Shown here piece after piece: positions 21,805 through 32,886 of a stretch of 64,000 nucleotides of DNA. The position numbers and the translations under genes are program-made. Below the pieces are notes generated by a model. That model was given only the letters and a program-made list of their open reading frames with translations. It had not been told where the DNA came from and ran no database searches. The stretch lies in contig JAMWBK010000003.1 in assembly GCA_029953675.1 (NCBI GenBank), forward strand, positions 1,798,001 through 1,862,000, read 5' to 3'. Position 1 is the first letter of the stretch. The number at the start of each line of letters is the position of its first letter. This DNA is from Rhodosorus marinus (Eukaryota; Rhodophyta; Stylonematophyceae; Stylonematales; Stylonemataceae).

Positions 21805-23634
21805 CTACTCGCCTAAAAGTTCAGCTTGAGCCTTGGCAAATGCGTGCTCCGGTTTCCAGTGCGGCCTTCCGCTCCCGTTGAGAAGACTGTACAAAAGTCG
21901 TATGGAAACCTTCACCTCCTGGGCTGCGCCTTCGTATGGGTTATCATGACTTTGTATATATTCATAATCATCGTTAACCTGATGGTAGCGGTGTTGGTTA
22001 TAGTCACCCACAACCCTATCGAAGTACCCTTCGTCCTTGCCAAGATAGCTCTTTCCATGGGTGATCTTCACAGCTGGAACACCAGCCCGCGCAAAAGGCA
22101 ACTGATCGCTCCTATAGAACAGCCCCTGTAAGGGCTCTGCATCGCCAGATACTACCATGCCTTCTTCATTGGCAGATGCTTCAAGCAAGCGCTGAATATC
22201 GCTGAACTCTGCTCCAAGTCCAACGACGTCCTCAGTTTCCCCCCATATGTTCATTCCATCAAAGTTCATCATCGCCACGGTCTTGCCCAAGGGAGCTGCA
22301 ACGGGATTCGCTGCATAATAGCTGGAGCCCAGGAGTACGGCTTCCTCAGCAGTTGGGGTAACTAATACAAGCTTCCTTCTAGTACAAAATCCTTTCCGTT
22401 TCAAACCACCGAAAAATGTCGCAACAGAAAGCAATTTCCCAACTCCAGACGCATTGTCTAGTGCCCCATTGTAGATGAGGTCCTCCTCGGGCCTCTCACG
22501 TTCAACCTCGCCGGAGCTTTCCCCGCAATCGCTTTGGCTGACTGCATCAGGTGCGATGCCAAAGTGGTCATGATGAGCAGTGAGAATAACAGCTTCTTCA
22601 TCACTCGTAGAACCCTCGCAGGTCGATGGCAGGACCCCTACCACATTGGTTCCGGCAAAGAATCGGCGAGTAAGACGCAAATCGCCACCAACAATCAGCT
22701 GAAGCTTCCTGGCCCTGAACCCGCGTTTGCTCGCCTCGTCAATCAGTCCGGCAGTTCCAAGTGGAACTGCTTGATCAATAGCGCTCGCACTAATCCATCC
22801 GCGGACGGCGAGGGCTTTTCCTTCCTCAGGCAACGGGTCAAGCCGAACGTTTTCGGTGTCCGCCCAGCAACCAATCACGGACCATCCATACCCCGCAGAC
22901 TCGTCAGTGTGAATCAAAAGCGCTCCCTTCGCTCCTTGCCTCCTTAGTTCCTCGAACTTGTAAGTCCATCGCCCGTAATACGTCAATGCAGCGTCCTTGC
23001 CGCCGAAACTGTCATCCTGTCGTGGTTGATTGACGAGGCAAATAACCACGGCACCGCTCACGTCGACTCCATTAAAGTCGTTCCACCCATGAGACGATTC
23101 ACCTGCATTGATGCAGTAACCCCCGAAATAAACTTCTTCTTCCTCCAAGTGAATAAGATTTCCTTGTCTGTAATCCGTTGATAGTGCCACGGAATCGCCG
23201 TGCTCTAACTTCAAGTTGGAACCGTCCGCCTTAAGAAAATTGATGTGCGAAGAGGTCTTTGTAAACACTCCTTGCAAAGGTACCGGCTGGAAGAAGCTCT
23301 CAATACCGTTCCCATGTGCGGCTCCTCCATGGAAACCTCTGCTCATCAACTCATTAGCAATATATTGCACACTTTTCTCCTCACCAATCGTTCCCACTCC
23401 ACGGCCTTCGAACTCATCACTCGCAAGAATCCTAATATGCTCGTCCACTTCGGAAATATTGAAGCTATAAAAAACGTGACTCGGCAGCCTCAACAATCCG
23501 GGCGCCTGCACGTTCCCACCAACCCCGCCACGGCCCATCCATAATTGAACCGCAACACCTAAAACTATAGAGACCAAAAAGGCCAGCAGCCGCCCGTTTC
23601 CGCTTGAACTCGGCTTTACTTCTACAACCCCCAT
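21805..23634 (-). CDS. M28 family metallopeptidase, membrane-anchored
   Basis: Intronless gene of 609 residues from the ATG at 23634; the frame is open further upstream to a TTG at 23751 but that part looks like leader. Residues 12-33 form a signal anchor (RLLAFLVSIVLGVAVQLW). A PA-like insert occupies roughly residues 150-290. The catalytic part shows the two-zinc M28 set: AHHDHFG (His354, Asp356), NGALDNASG (Asp393), PTAEEAVLLGS (Glu430-Glu431), NFDGMN (Asp459) and RYHQVNDDYEYI (His551). It should act as an aminopeptidase or carboxypeptidase with its catalytic part outside the cytosol. The overall pattern, with an aminopeptidase preceded by a PA region and followed by a long tail, resembles bacterial M28 enzymes. 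No introns interrupt it, unlike most neighbours. Confidence 0.92.
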   Translation of the reverse strand: MGVVEVKPSSSGNGRLLAFLVSIVLGVAVQLWMGRGGVGGNVQAPGLLRLPSHVFYSFNISEVDEHIRILASDEFEGRGVGTIGEEKSVQYIANELMSRGFHGGAAHGNGIESFFQPVPLQGVFTKTSSHINFLKADGSNLKLEHGDSVALSTDYRQGNLIHLEEEEVYFGGYCINAGESSHGWNDFNGVDVSGAVVICLVNQPRQDDSFGGKDAALTYYGRWTYKFEELRRQGAKGALLIHTDESAGYGWSVIGCWADTENVRLDPLPEEGKALAVRGWISASAIDQAVPLGTAGLIDEASKRGFRARKLQLIVGGDLRLTRRFFAGTNVVGVLPSTCEGSTSDEEAVILTAHHDHFGIAPDAVSQSDCGESSGEVERERPEEDLIYNGALDNASGVGKLLSVATFFGGLKRKGFCTRRKLVLVTPTAEEAVLLGSSYYAANPVAAPLGKTVAMMNFDGMNIWGETEDVVGLGAEFSDIQRLLEASANEEGMVVSGDAEPLQGLFYRSDQLPFARAGVPAVKITHGKSYLGKDEGYFDRVVGDYNQHRYHQVNDDYEYIQSHDNPYEGAAQEVKVSIRLLYSLLNGSGRPHWKPEHAFAKAQAELLGE

Positions 23635-26293
23635 GCCCGCCCCCTCAAACCCCACACGCAACTTCTCCTTCTCATCCAAGGAAAAAACCAAAACCAAAAA
23701 AATCTTAACTACCTCCAACAATGAGAAGAAGAAACCAAAAAGAACACACACTCAAACCAAAATGGTCTTTCTTCTCCTATTCTTCACTCTTCAAAGACTT
23801 TTCCACTACCCCAACTCTACCTCTAAATCCCACCATCCCCCTCCTCCCTCCTTTTTACCTCCATTATGTAGCGATGGATCTCCAAGGCACCGCTAGCTCA
23901 CACTTCCAAAACAAAAATCATTTTCGAAAAAACACTTCTTACGACTGCGAGGTAAAAAAAAAACAAAACCCGAAGAACCAAAAAAAACAAAACAAATTGG
24001 GCCAGACATAAATAAGCGTGCCCAATGTTACATGTTTACCCTCAGCAATAATTTTCACCAATTCAATACTAAGCTATTGGAACCTCAAAAATGAGCCCCA
24101 TTCTTACAAAACTCCTCATTTCCCCCAAAAAACAAAGAAAAAACTACAACGATCTGTATACAATCTCTCCCCTCCCCCCTCTTCCGTCATCCCGAAAACG
24201 AAATGACCAGCTAAGAGATGTACGAACATTTAATGATTAATATATAAAACTTTACTGAAAAAATTGGAACATTTTGGAAACTAAGGGGCTGGTAATCAAA
24301 AATGTAAAGGGGGGAAGAAGAGAGAGTTTCCTGTCCTTCGATTTGGGAGGCTTCCAGGAGATTTTTCTATTTCTTCTAAAATTTGTAAAAAACTGATGTC
24401 AGTTTGGGATTCGTCCAATTCATGCTAAAAAGCCAATGTTCTTTTCTCCCCCAGAGCTCCGAACAAAAATTCTTTCTCATGCAAAACGTTATAACCAAAT
24501 CAGTTTCTTATCCGTCCCCCAATTTTTTTCTTTTTTTTCTTCCAGGGGGGTTTCGGCTTTTCGCCAGTGTTCCTTTTTTTGTTAGTTTGTTTCCTACCCT
24601 TCAACATGTCCTCCATAAAATTATTGTTCTAATTTATTGAAGTTACTAGACGGTTTTGCTCCTTCCTCTACTTCAAGAATAGAAGGGGGTGTCTATTTGC
24701 ATGGAAATCGTTCTAATTCCACGCAGGACACTCATTATTGTTTTGAAAATAAATTAAATGGATCGTGAATTTTGGGTTTGTTTGACCATTCAGATGGAAG
24801 GTTGATTACATCTTCCTTTTTTATTTTGGTTTTTAATCGTTGTTTACAGTTTTTGGCCAATTATAGTAGTTTGCAGGATGCTCTACTGCCAATGGATTCT
24901 CGAATTCAGTTACAACGGAACGAATGACCTTGATGCATGTTAATAAGAAACACTGAATGGTGTTGGTAAGTGCACCCTATTTGTTGAGTATTGTTTTTTC
25001 TGTCACTAGAAATTTTAGGGTTCCTTACAGCTAAGTAACTTGTGACACCCTGACACCCTTGTTTTGATGAGGCGGAATTCTCGATTGTATTGCTGGAAGT
25101 TGAACGGGGGGGACCGGGATGAGAGGACGTCTGAGATTTGATCATCTGTATATTCCAGATACTTTCGGAAGAGTCTGCTCGTAAAGATCCCCTCGCAGGG
25201 TTCGAAAAGCGGCCAAGTAGTAGCATATATAGTAAGTCCTCTACTGCAGAAAGAGTTGAGAGCTCCTCCAGCTGGTTTCCATTTCAGGGCTCTCGATTGC
25301 GTCCATTGCACGGTGGTGAGAACGTCCGGTTTGCATTCTTTCGATTTCGATCCTGGAATCCTCCACTTGATCCTCCATTGCAGGTCTGAGATACACATAG
25401 TGGAACAAGTTGAAGAATCAATTTGGGCGGAGTCCTCCCGATATCAATTTGGCAAAAGAAGTGAAAGTTGTTATGTATGTCGACTCAAAAAGCAAACTGA
25501 TTCTACATCCAGTAGCATCTCAGCGGAGATACATGAGACTTGTGATCTTGAGTATGCGTTTAACTCCAACGATTTACTATCAAGGTCGACAACACCTGTT
25601 TCTGTTTCTAGTTTCTATCCACTGGAAGCTTATGATCATACGAAAGATTTCCGCAAAATGTGCTGCTGCAGTATTTCCTCCGCAGCTCTCGTGGGGTGAG
25701 AGTGATTCTTCCCGGTTCTTTCTTCGCGCATGTGGCGAATCTCGTCTCGCTTCAAGCTTCTCAGGGTAGATAGGCTCCGAATAAATTGTTGTTGTTGTCT
25801 TGGTCTTGGAAGCTGAATCTATTCTTATTCAGGCCGGGAACAACCAAACGGTTAAAGAGTCGTTTCGTACCGGTCCTTGTCAGGGCATCTGCCATGAAGG
25901 GTAGGGTAAGGCACGACCCGGGACAGCATCCAGTGGTTCAGATGCCATCACTCAACGGACAAGCCTCTTATGCAAGACAGGAATCAAAAGGGGTGATTCT
26001 TTTCCAACGAGCGGATGGAGCACAGCGAACGTCCGAAAAGCCCAGCCCGTACGCTTCTCTGATGGAAAAATATCTTGGAATCCCACGAGTCTTACCGCAG
26101 CTGTGCTCATAACCTGTCACGCACATTAATGCCTCACACCCGAACGGATGCAGATACTTTAACCAATCTATTCTGCCAAGTGCTATCTCCTTAATTTCAA
26201 CTTCTGCCGCCGGCTCTCCATGTGAACGAAAAATAAAACCTAGGGATATTGTGTGCCTCTAAACAGTGGGTTTCCTGAGAAGTTTATGAGCTG
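23635..26293. other. Intergenic, with possible retroelement crumbs
   Basis: Bases 23640-24000 are C/A-rich, so G/T-rich on the peptidase coding strand. Bases 24200-24860 are AT- and T-rich. At 25410-25560 a plus-strand frame reads EVKVVMYVDSKSKLI, faintly like a retroelement RNase H or polyprotein segment, too short to call. Other ORFs between 25015 and 26112 are unrecognised. Confidence 0.4.
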
Positions 26294-26710
26294 CATCAGT
26301 CTCCAACGGATAACTAATACAGAAAACCCCTGGCGCTATTCTAAGGCTGAGAGGTGCGGTCTAGACTAGAACAACACATTGGATGTACGGTTATGCCATT
26401 GGAGCCAGACTAGGTAAGCCCGACGTAGGTTGCTATGGCGGTCGCGGTAGCTTGTTGAAGCACGACGCTCGTGGGTTTGTAGTCCATAACCGCGTTTGTG
26501 TTCATCAGTCTCCACTACGGATAACCAATAAAGAAAAACCCCGGCTCTATTCCAAGCCTGAGAGGTGTGGTCTAGACTAGAACAACATATTGGATGTACG
26601 ATCGTGCCTTTTGGAGCCAGACTTGGTAATCCCGACATAGGTTGCTATGGCGGCCGCGGCAGCTTGTTTCAAGGAAGACGCTTGTAGGTTTGTAGTCCAT
26701 ACCCGCGTTT
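26294..26710. repeat. Tandem duplication, unit about 209 bases
   Basis: Two neighbouring copies (about 26294-26502 and 26503-26710) share blocks in order: CATCAGTCTCCA, GAGAGGTG, GGTCTAGACTAGAACAACA, TTGGATGTACG, GGTTGCTATGGCGG and GGTTTGTAGTCCAT. Identity is high but with scattered substitutions and small gaps. No stable reading frame runs through both. It ends about 240 bases upstream of the PPR start. Confidence 0.8.
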
Positions 26711-26952
26711 GTGGAGCGATTCCTGTCCCAGATCGCGGCAGAAAACTTCGCCTATTTCAAAGTTTTGTCCGAAACCACAAACCTCTGTAATGCTCCAACA
26801 CCACGGGGTTGGAGAGTGAACATGACTTGGGTGGGCAGGGCGGGGGTGGGAGAGAGGAAGAGTTTAAGGAAACTGAAGAGGAGAAGGAAATCAACCTAAG
26901 GACTATATGGGATAGAAAATGTAGAAGTTCAGTAGATGAGAACTTCAGGTTG

Positions 26953-28992
26953 ATGGGGTTTGTTCTTCCCTTTTTAAGCTCATCAAGGAGCAGGCGGCGC
27001 CATGTTGTGGCTTCAGGCGTGGACAAGAGACGTTCGTGGGCAGAGAAGGAGGCGAACTTGAGTGAGCAGCTGGAGAAGAGGCTCTTGAGTGGAGAACAGC
27101 TCAGTCCCACATCAATCCAGCGCAGGATTGTTGCAGCTTCAAGGAATGGGGATGTAGAGTCCGCGGAGAAGTGGGCGGGATATATGAAACAGGGCGGGTA
27201 TACTCTAGGCACGGTGAGTCAAGATGCTCAAACCTTTTGTCCTATCGTTTCCTTAAGGTTAAGTTTTGGTCTCTGCAAACAGCCTACATACACGTCGTTA
27301 TTGCATGCATACCGACGGGCGTGTGATCCCGAGAAATGTCTTGTGCTACTAGAGGAGATGAGATTGGATGGAGACCTGCCCAACGAAAAATCCAGCTACG
27401 AGGCTGTTAGAGCGTAAGAAATAAGAGCCTGCATGTCACTGGTATTGTCTGCCGGCCTTTTCTCGTAAATTGCGTGTCGCAGCCGGCATCCTGCAGGAGA
27501 CCCGAGCAAGATAGGCCAAAAGCGCAGGTTGATGATGACCTCGGAAATCGCCGATCAGCTGATTCGCGGTATGCTTTTATTCGAACAGGGCAACAGCAGC
27601 AGGGGATGGGACAGTGGCCTCTGAAATTGTAGCGTATTGCTTTAGACACAATATTCCGATCAGTCGAAGCTCCCTCAACGCATCGGTCAATCTATTGATG
27701 CGCCTAGGCAGCGTGGAGCAGGCGGAGGACGTTATCCGCTTCATGCGATCTGCCCCCAACCGGGAGGCGAGGCCGGATATCGTGACCTGGAATGTCATGA
27801 TGTCCGGATATTCCAGGAACGGTATGCCAGAGAAAACACTGGCGACGTTTGGAGGCATAATCTTTCGACGACAATCCGAGAAGCCCACAGTATCGACCTT
27901 CAATGCGGTGCTGCAAGCTCTGCTGAATATCAGACAACACAAGTCAAGTAAGAGTGCAAGCGCTCAGTTCGTTGTGCGAATGATGGGCAAACTCAAGGTG
28001 AGGCCGCGCTTAGCAAAAGTGAAGGTCCAGCAATGGACTGAACAAAAACAGTTGGGTTTACTAACCCATCTACATGTATTCCGCTCGTCCAGATTCGATG
28101 TGATGTACAGACCGCGACTACTCTGATTCGTCTAGTTGGTGAAATCGGCCGGAACGAGGTTGTCAAAGTAGAGAGATGGTTTTCTGGACACCAAACCTTT
28201 AAGCCCGACCTGGTGTATTACAATGCTATCATAGAGGCGTATGCTCGCTGCGAAGATCTCAGATCGTGCTCGCGTACAATAGAGGAGATGGATGTCGTTG
28301 GTATCAAACCGGACGCGCGTAGTTTCAACCTCATGCTGAAGGTTCAAGGCACTCAGGAGGATGCGAATGCGCTCTTGGCTGAGATGCAGAGCAGGAAGAT
28401 TGATCCGGATATTTATTCCTATTGCTCGCTCTTGAAGAGGGAACCGAATAGTAAGCTGACCATCGCAGGGCAATGGTTCTCGCATCAAGGGACGACAAGC
28501 TGAGCACCCATCTAAGCATTGTCTCTGTACCGTTTCTACACTATTTTTTCCACCTGCACTTTGTCCGAAGATTCTGCTAAAGGTATTGCCAGGATTATAC
28601 AAATGGCAATGGACAGCGGCGTGACAGTCGATTCCAGACTCCAGAGTGCGGCAATTCGAGCAACAAAGCATGACGTGAAAGAGTCGGAGCTTGTATTCCG
28701 ATTTCTCGCCTCCAAGCTCGGGGTGGCTAATCTGAAGGATGCTAGCTTCATGGCATTTCTTTACGTGTGCGGTGTCTCGGGACGGTCGGATCTCGCGGTC
28801 AGAATCGTTTACGCTATGAAGAAAGCAAAGCGTGTCCCAAAGCCTATGTGCTATGGAGAGTTTGCCAAGGGCACCAGAGAATCAAAAGTTCCTGAGCACA
28901 AGCTCCAGCCGTACCTGTTTGTGCTGAAGACGCTCTGCAACGTCACCGATGACTTTGACCTGCCTATCAACAGGGTTCGAATCAAATTTTAA
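26953..28992 (+). CDS. Pentatricopeptide repeat (PPR) protein
   Basis: Six exons join in frame: 26953-27213, 27283-27413, 27483-27527, 27589-27997, 28093-28450 and 28571-28992, giving 541 residues. The ATG at 26953 begins MGFVLPFLSSSRSRRRHVVA, a likely organelle targeting sequence. PPR units follow, with their typical openings PTYTSLLHAYRRACD, PDIVTWNVMMSGYSRNGMPE, PTVSTFNAVLQALL, PDLVYYNAIIEAYARCEDL and PDARSFNLML, plus looser units to the end. P-class PPR proteins bind organellar RNA in a base-specific way and help processing, stability or translation. There is no catalytic C-terminal domain. The third exon is 45 bases and the 61-base intron after it is among the shortest here; the last intron (28451-28570) was chosen because it alone restores the frame. 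Confidence 0.88.
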
Positions 28993-29193
28993 CTTGTCAT
29001 AAGCGCGGAAAGGATGGCACGTGAAGACCAGACCAGATCTCGCAAACTGTGATGCCTCCATTGACTTTTTGGGGGCTTTCACCAGCACATCCATCTGTGA
29101 AACGGCCTTCGCGACGGCCGTAACAAGCTGGAGGCGGCGCTGCAGCTCAGTCCACTTCGTGTGTCTGTAGAGCGAGGCCATGCCTTTACGCAT
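28882..29193 (-). CDS. Possible small basic protein overlapping the PPR 3' end
   Basis: An ATG-started frame of 103 residues, of which about the first 67 lie outside the PPR gene. The N-terminal part (LYRHTKWTELQRRLQLVTAV) is helical and basic. I do not recognise it. Its last 111 bases are antisense to PPR exon 6, so the end may differ or the frame may be chance. Its position would continue the strand alternation seen across the window. Confidence 0.25.
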   Translation of the reverse strand: MRKGMASLYRHTKWTELQRRLQLVTAVAKAVSQMDVLVKAPKKSMEASQFARSGLVFTCHPFRAYDKLKFDSNPVDRQVKVIGDVAERLQHKQVRLELVLRNF

Positions 29194-31188
29194 AAACTAA
29201 CAACTTTGTAGGTTCTTTGCATTTTGGAGAAGAAAGTAGGATCAGTTTACAGATATTAGATTAAATGAAAAGCACGTTTAGCATATAATCGACCGAGCTC
29301 CGATCAGCTGCGCAGTCTTTCGCAAAAGCGGAAGGATCTCATACTGGCATGGACTATCGTGCGATCCGGAGCGCTTTTCCTTCTGGGCTCCTCGTAGGGT
29401 TACCGTCGGACGGCTGATTCGGAATGCAAACTAAGAGTCGCTGCTTTTTAAACAAGAAGAGTCCTCACTAGCCCCTCATATTCTGTTCACTCCTAATGCT
29501 CTACAAACAGCCGACAACGTTGAAACGCGATTCGGTCACTTGCTAAACGTTGCCCGCGGCCCATGGCTTCCGTCGGTGTCTATAAATACAACGGTTCTCT
29601 GCGGGGGTGCAATGTCGGGATCTTGGTTGAAGAACTTGGATCACGGCTTCAGCTTCTGCCACGGGGATATCTGTTATGACGTAAGTCCTGTTGGATAAAT
29701 CCCTGCCAAAGCACAGAGCCCAGAGAGATAATCATGCTTCTAATATAGGAATCTCTTGCGGGGGAATTCACCCAAGGCGCAAAGGGAGTCGAAAGGAGCA
29801 TACAAGCACTTCGCTAATAGATTTGCGACAGACTCATGGAGCCGCGCATAAGCAAAATAATCGTGCAAATTAGAGGTAGTTTTCCTTCGCTGAACGTCCT
29901 GGCCCAGGTTCACACTTGCTTGAGGCCGAAATTTTGTAGTAGTTGCAGTGAAATGATCTTGTTTTTCGCTTCTCAAGGTAGTCAGGCTCTGAATAAACGG
30001 ATCATCGAAATAACCCGGCTTACCCTTCCGCTAGTGGACCTAGAGATCTTTTAGCTTGAAGGTGCTTTACGACAGCATGTGAACAAAAGTTTACAAGAAT
30101 ATTCCTTGCAAAGTTATGTAAGCAGCGTTCTGACCCGGCTAAAGAAGAAGCGCGCGGAAGCGCTCACTTCGCCGGGTCGCGTGTGACCTGCCCGGTTTGT
30201 GCGGATCCCACGAAAGCTGCTACGCGAATTGGGGCGCAGCACTGGCACTTCAGAGAGGACACTAGATCACATCGTTGCTTTGACCAGAACGGGCAAAGGC
30301 CATGGACTTTGTGCACCCATCTCGTCTTCCTTCAGGAGAAGCCCCTAAAAAATCGTGCAAGCAGGGCCGCATTCAGTGCTCCAAAGTTCGCTTTTTTCAC
30401 AGAGCGCAGTAACGAGATCATCAGAACTAGTGCTGTCATACCATCATCCTTTCGAATGAGAAGCATATCAACAGCCCTCCGACGCTCTGACTTGACGCTC
30501 TTTTGTCGAACCAAACCAGTCACTTCTCCCCACATCGCAATGCGCCGTTGCATTAAAACGGTATTTTTCAACTCTTCCTTTTTGACTGTATCAGTCAAAA
30601 TAGACGCGAATATTTCTCACATTTTTGGAATTGCTTCTATCAACCTAATTACATATATAGACATGATTGGTAGAAGTGATACTTGATCAACTGATGGTTG
30701 GTTAATATATATTAAACGACAGTAATAATAAAAACTGCATGCGTTACCCCGCAGTTACACCTCTACAATCACTCAATGCGGGTTAAATACCCCTGGTATG
30801 AAAAGAGCCATGATCTGAATTTTGGTTTTTAAAATTACAAAAAGTAAATAATTATGAATGAGTGTTAATATGGACAGAGGGGATTAGAGAAGGAAGGGAT
30901 AGTACTTGATCGCCTGCAGCAGTGGATAGTGGTTTCATAGAAGACTTGCATTGAACAATGTTTTGAAACATATAGTCAATTTATATTTTCATTGATTGAA
31001 TTTGTCAACGATGTGATCGAGCATGTTGGATCTTCCCTGCCTTGGAGGCAGCGAAGAAGCTGTGAATTGGGTGTTAAGGGGGGAGGGGTGGGTGCGGGTG
31101 GGTGGTGAGGAGGGGACGATTAGGAAGTAGTGGAGGTACTGCCGATATCCTAGGAAAGCGTTTATTTCTTTCTAGTTGAAGTGGAGAA
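29194..31188. other. Intergenic, with one exon-like stretch
   Basis: On the plus strand, 29512-29679 is open and bounded by an acceptor-like ACAAACAG and a donor-like GACGTAAGT. It encodes a peptide containing VETRFGHLLNVARGPWLP, which I do not recognise. A plus ORF at 30183-30686 includes a CPVCADP knuckle-like segment but no domain. Bases 30610-31030 are AT-rich. Nothing else is recognisable. Confidence 0.4.
31076..31120 (+). promoter_or_regulatory. G-rich tract upstream of COX6B
   Basis: Many G runs (GGGGGGAGGGGTGGGTGCGG and following) lie 70 to 115 bases before the COX6B start, on its coding strand. The pattern meets the usual G-quadruplex spacing rule. The regulatory role is inferred. 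Confidence 0.4.
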
Positions 31189-31528
31189 ATGGTGAAGGTA
31201 GAATATGAGTTAAAGACCGCGCCTCCAGATCCGAGGTTTCCGACTACGAATCAGACGAGGCATTGCTACGCGAGGTATATTGAGTTTCACAGGTGTGTCA
31301 AGGCGCGCGAGGACGACGAGGCTCCAGAGTGCCAGAAGTTTAAGAACTGGTACACTAGTCTTTGTCCAGTGGATTGGGTAAGGATTCGTTTATGGTATTT
31401 CTCTGCTTGATTTGGGCGATGATACTGACGTCTGTACTCGTGTTCCGGTCCCGTGTGTGTCGTTATCCACGCAGGTCGAAAAGTGGGATGAGCAGAGAGA
31501 AGAGGGAACTTTTGCGGGCCCAATTTGA
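31189..31528 (+). CDS. COX6B: Cytochrome c oxidase subunit 6B
   Basis: Two exons, 31189-31377 and 31475-31528, join in phase 0 for 80 residues, the normal size for the family. TAPPDPRFPTTNQTRHC begins the conserved region. The twin-cysteine pattern CX9C (CYARYIEFHRC) and CX10C (CQKFKNWYTSLC) is intact and forms the two disulfides of the hairpin on the intermembrane-space face of complex IV. LCPVDW then VEKWDEQREEGTFAGPI closes the protein. No long plant-type N-terminal extension is present. It converges on the Mpv17-like gene 428 bases away. Confidence 0.96.
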
Positions 31529-31956
31529 GTTTGAAAAGGGAAACCTAAATAAAGCAAATCATAAATCCTACTTTACACCCCCGGGTACTCGCGAGACTTG
31601 TTGAAAATCTTGTATGGAAAATCTGTTCGAACTGACCTTCACCTAACCATCTGGAGCGGGTGTTGCAACCACATCGTATTACGCAGCGAAACAAGTTTCC
31701 CGCCCAAGCTTATCAGGGTCATTGCGGTTCCCGGCATGAATGGTCGGGCTGAAATAGGGTCCATCATAGTAAAAAAAAACAAAAGGTTCTTTTATTCTTC
31801 TGGGGCCAGGCAACAAAAGAAAAAGTGTCTAGATGGCTTTTGCGACAGCGCACGTGCACACAAGTACACAGCCCTGCGGCGGGTCTTCACTAAAAGCCAG
31901 TACTGTAGATTGGCTTGAAGGTATGTTCCTGTCGCGGAAAATAGGCTTCACCGAGT
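31529..31956. other. 3'-3' spacer without visible genes
   Basis: Spacer between COX6B and the Mpv17-like gene. The ORF at 31598-31918 has no family resemblance and an A run near 31773 interrupts it in composition. Confidence 0.45.
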
Positions 31957-32886
31957 CTAGGCGGCGGCCTTCTCCGGAACCTTTGCATTACCAATAATAG
32001 AGAGGAAAACGTTGTACCCAATCTGGATCGCGTTGATGTAGAGCAGTCTCTGCTCGGTCGGGATGAACCTGAAATTGATTGCATGAGCTAGAGGCCACAC
32101 CTTCCATGACGTCGTGACGGCCGTGACTAGATCGTTCTCAATCTTCGCCTTGATCTCCTTAACGCTCTTGCCTTCCATGGCACCCAAAATTCCGAAGAAG
32201 GCAACTCCGAAGATGGGAGCCCACAAGAGCTGGTCAATGGCGACCTTGGAAACGACCTTGAGGGGCTCTGTGCCAACGATCAGTCTGTCCAAGAACCCTA
32301 ATGGCGCGTTCACGGAAAGTTCCATCGTTAGCACGCGCCAGCTGATTGGTGCAGATTCAGAATCAACGGAGGCAAGTCTTCAATAGAACACTCTTGCTGT
32401 GGCAAGTCCAAAATCAGCAGACTCACCATAGAAATAATGTCCTGTGGGGCCGTGGAACAGTGCGCCGAACGCAGCCATACGCAGCAGCCGGTCAATCTTG
32501 AACTCGCCATCCCCTAGGTACTTCTGGGCCAAAGCGTCCCCGACGGCGAAGCCAACGAGTGACGTGAGCGCTTTGGTCAAGATTGGTTGACTCTCTAGCA
32601 GAGAGTTGTACGCAGTCCAAAGGGCAACAAGCGGATTTGAGCCTGCGCCAGCATCTCCGCTGCCACCACCTGACCTGTTGCCGCCTTTGCCGCTGAGTCC
32701 ATCAGAACCACCGCCGGCGTTCATGCCCGATCCCCCTTTCCCACTCCCGAATGAGGACCTCCTACCTACTCCACCAATCTTCCACGGGCGACCACCCCCC
32801 TTGCCTCCTCCCAGCTTCATCGTGACCGACCCATGTCTGGCCACCTTCACTCCAAGACCGTTTGTAACGACGAAAGCGTTCTCCAT
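31957..32886 (-). CDS. Mpv17/PMP22 family membrane protein
   Basis: Two exons, 32886-32427 and 32297-31957, join in frame for 266 residues. I use the ATG at 32886; the frame runs back to a TTG at 33030. The first 90 residues hold a possible transit peptide and a glycine-rich linker (GGGSDGLSGKGGN). The family core begins LWTAYNSLLESQPILTKAL, with GDALAQ, then FHGPTGHYFYGFLDRLIVG across the splice, LLWAPIFGVAFFG, and the signature WPLAHAINFRFIPTEQR. Four membrane segments are expected. Members sit in the mitochondrial inner membrane, peroxisomes or plastids and may form channels. The N-terminus favours an organelle. Confidence 0.92.

Noticed and set aside
22534-22947. 137-codon plus-strand ORF
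   Set aside because: Antisense shadow of the M28 catalytic region.
25410-25560. Possible RNase H trace (YVDSKS)
   Set aside because: Fewer than 20 residues resemble the family and no LTR or other domain is near, so not called as an element.
27569-27596. 28-base intron in the PPR gene
   Set aside because: Too short for splicing; the pair at 27528-27588 (61 bases) also keeps the frame and has better signals.
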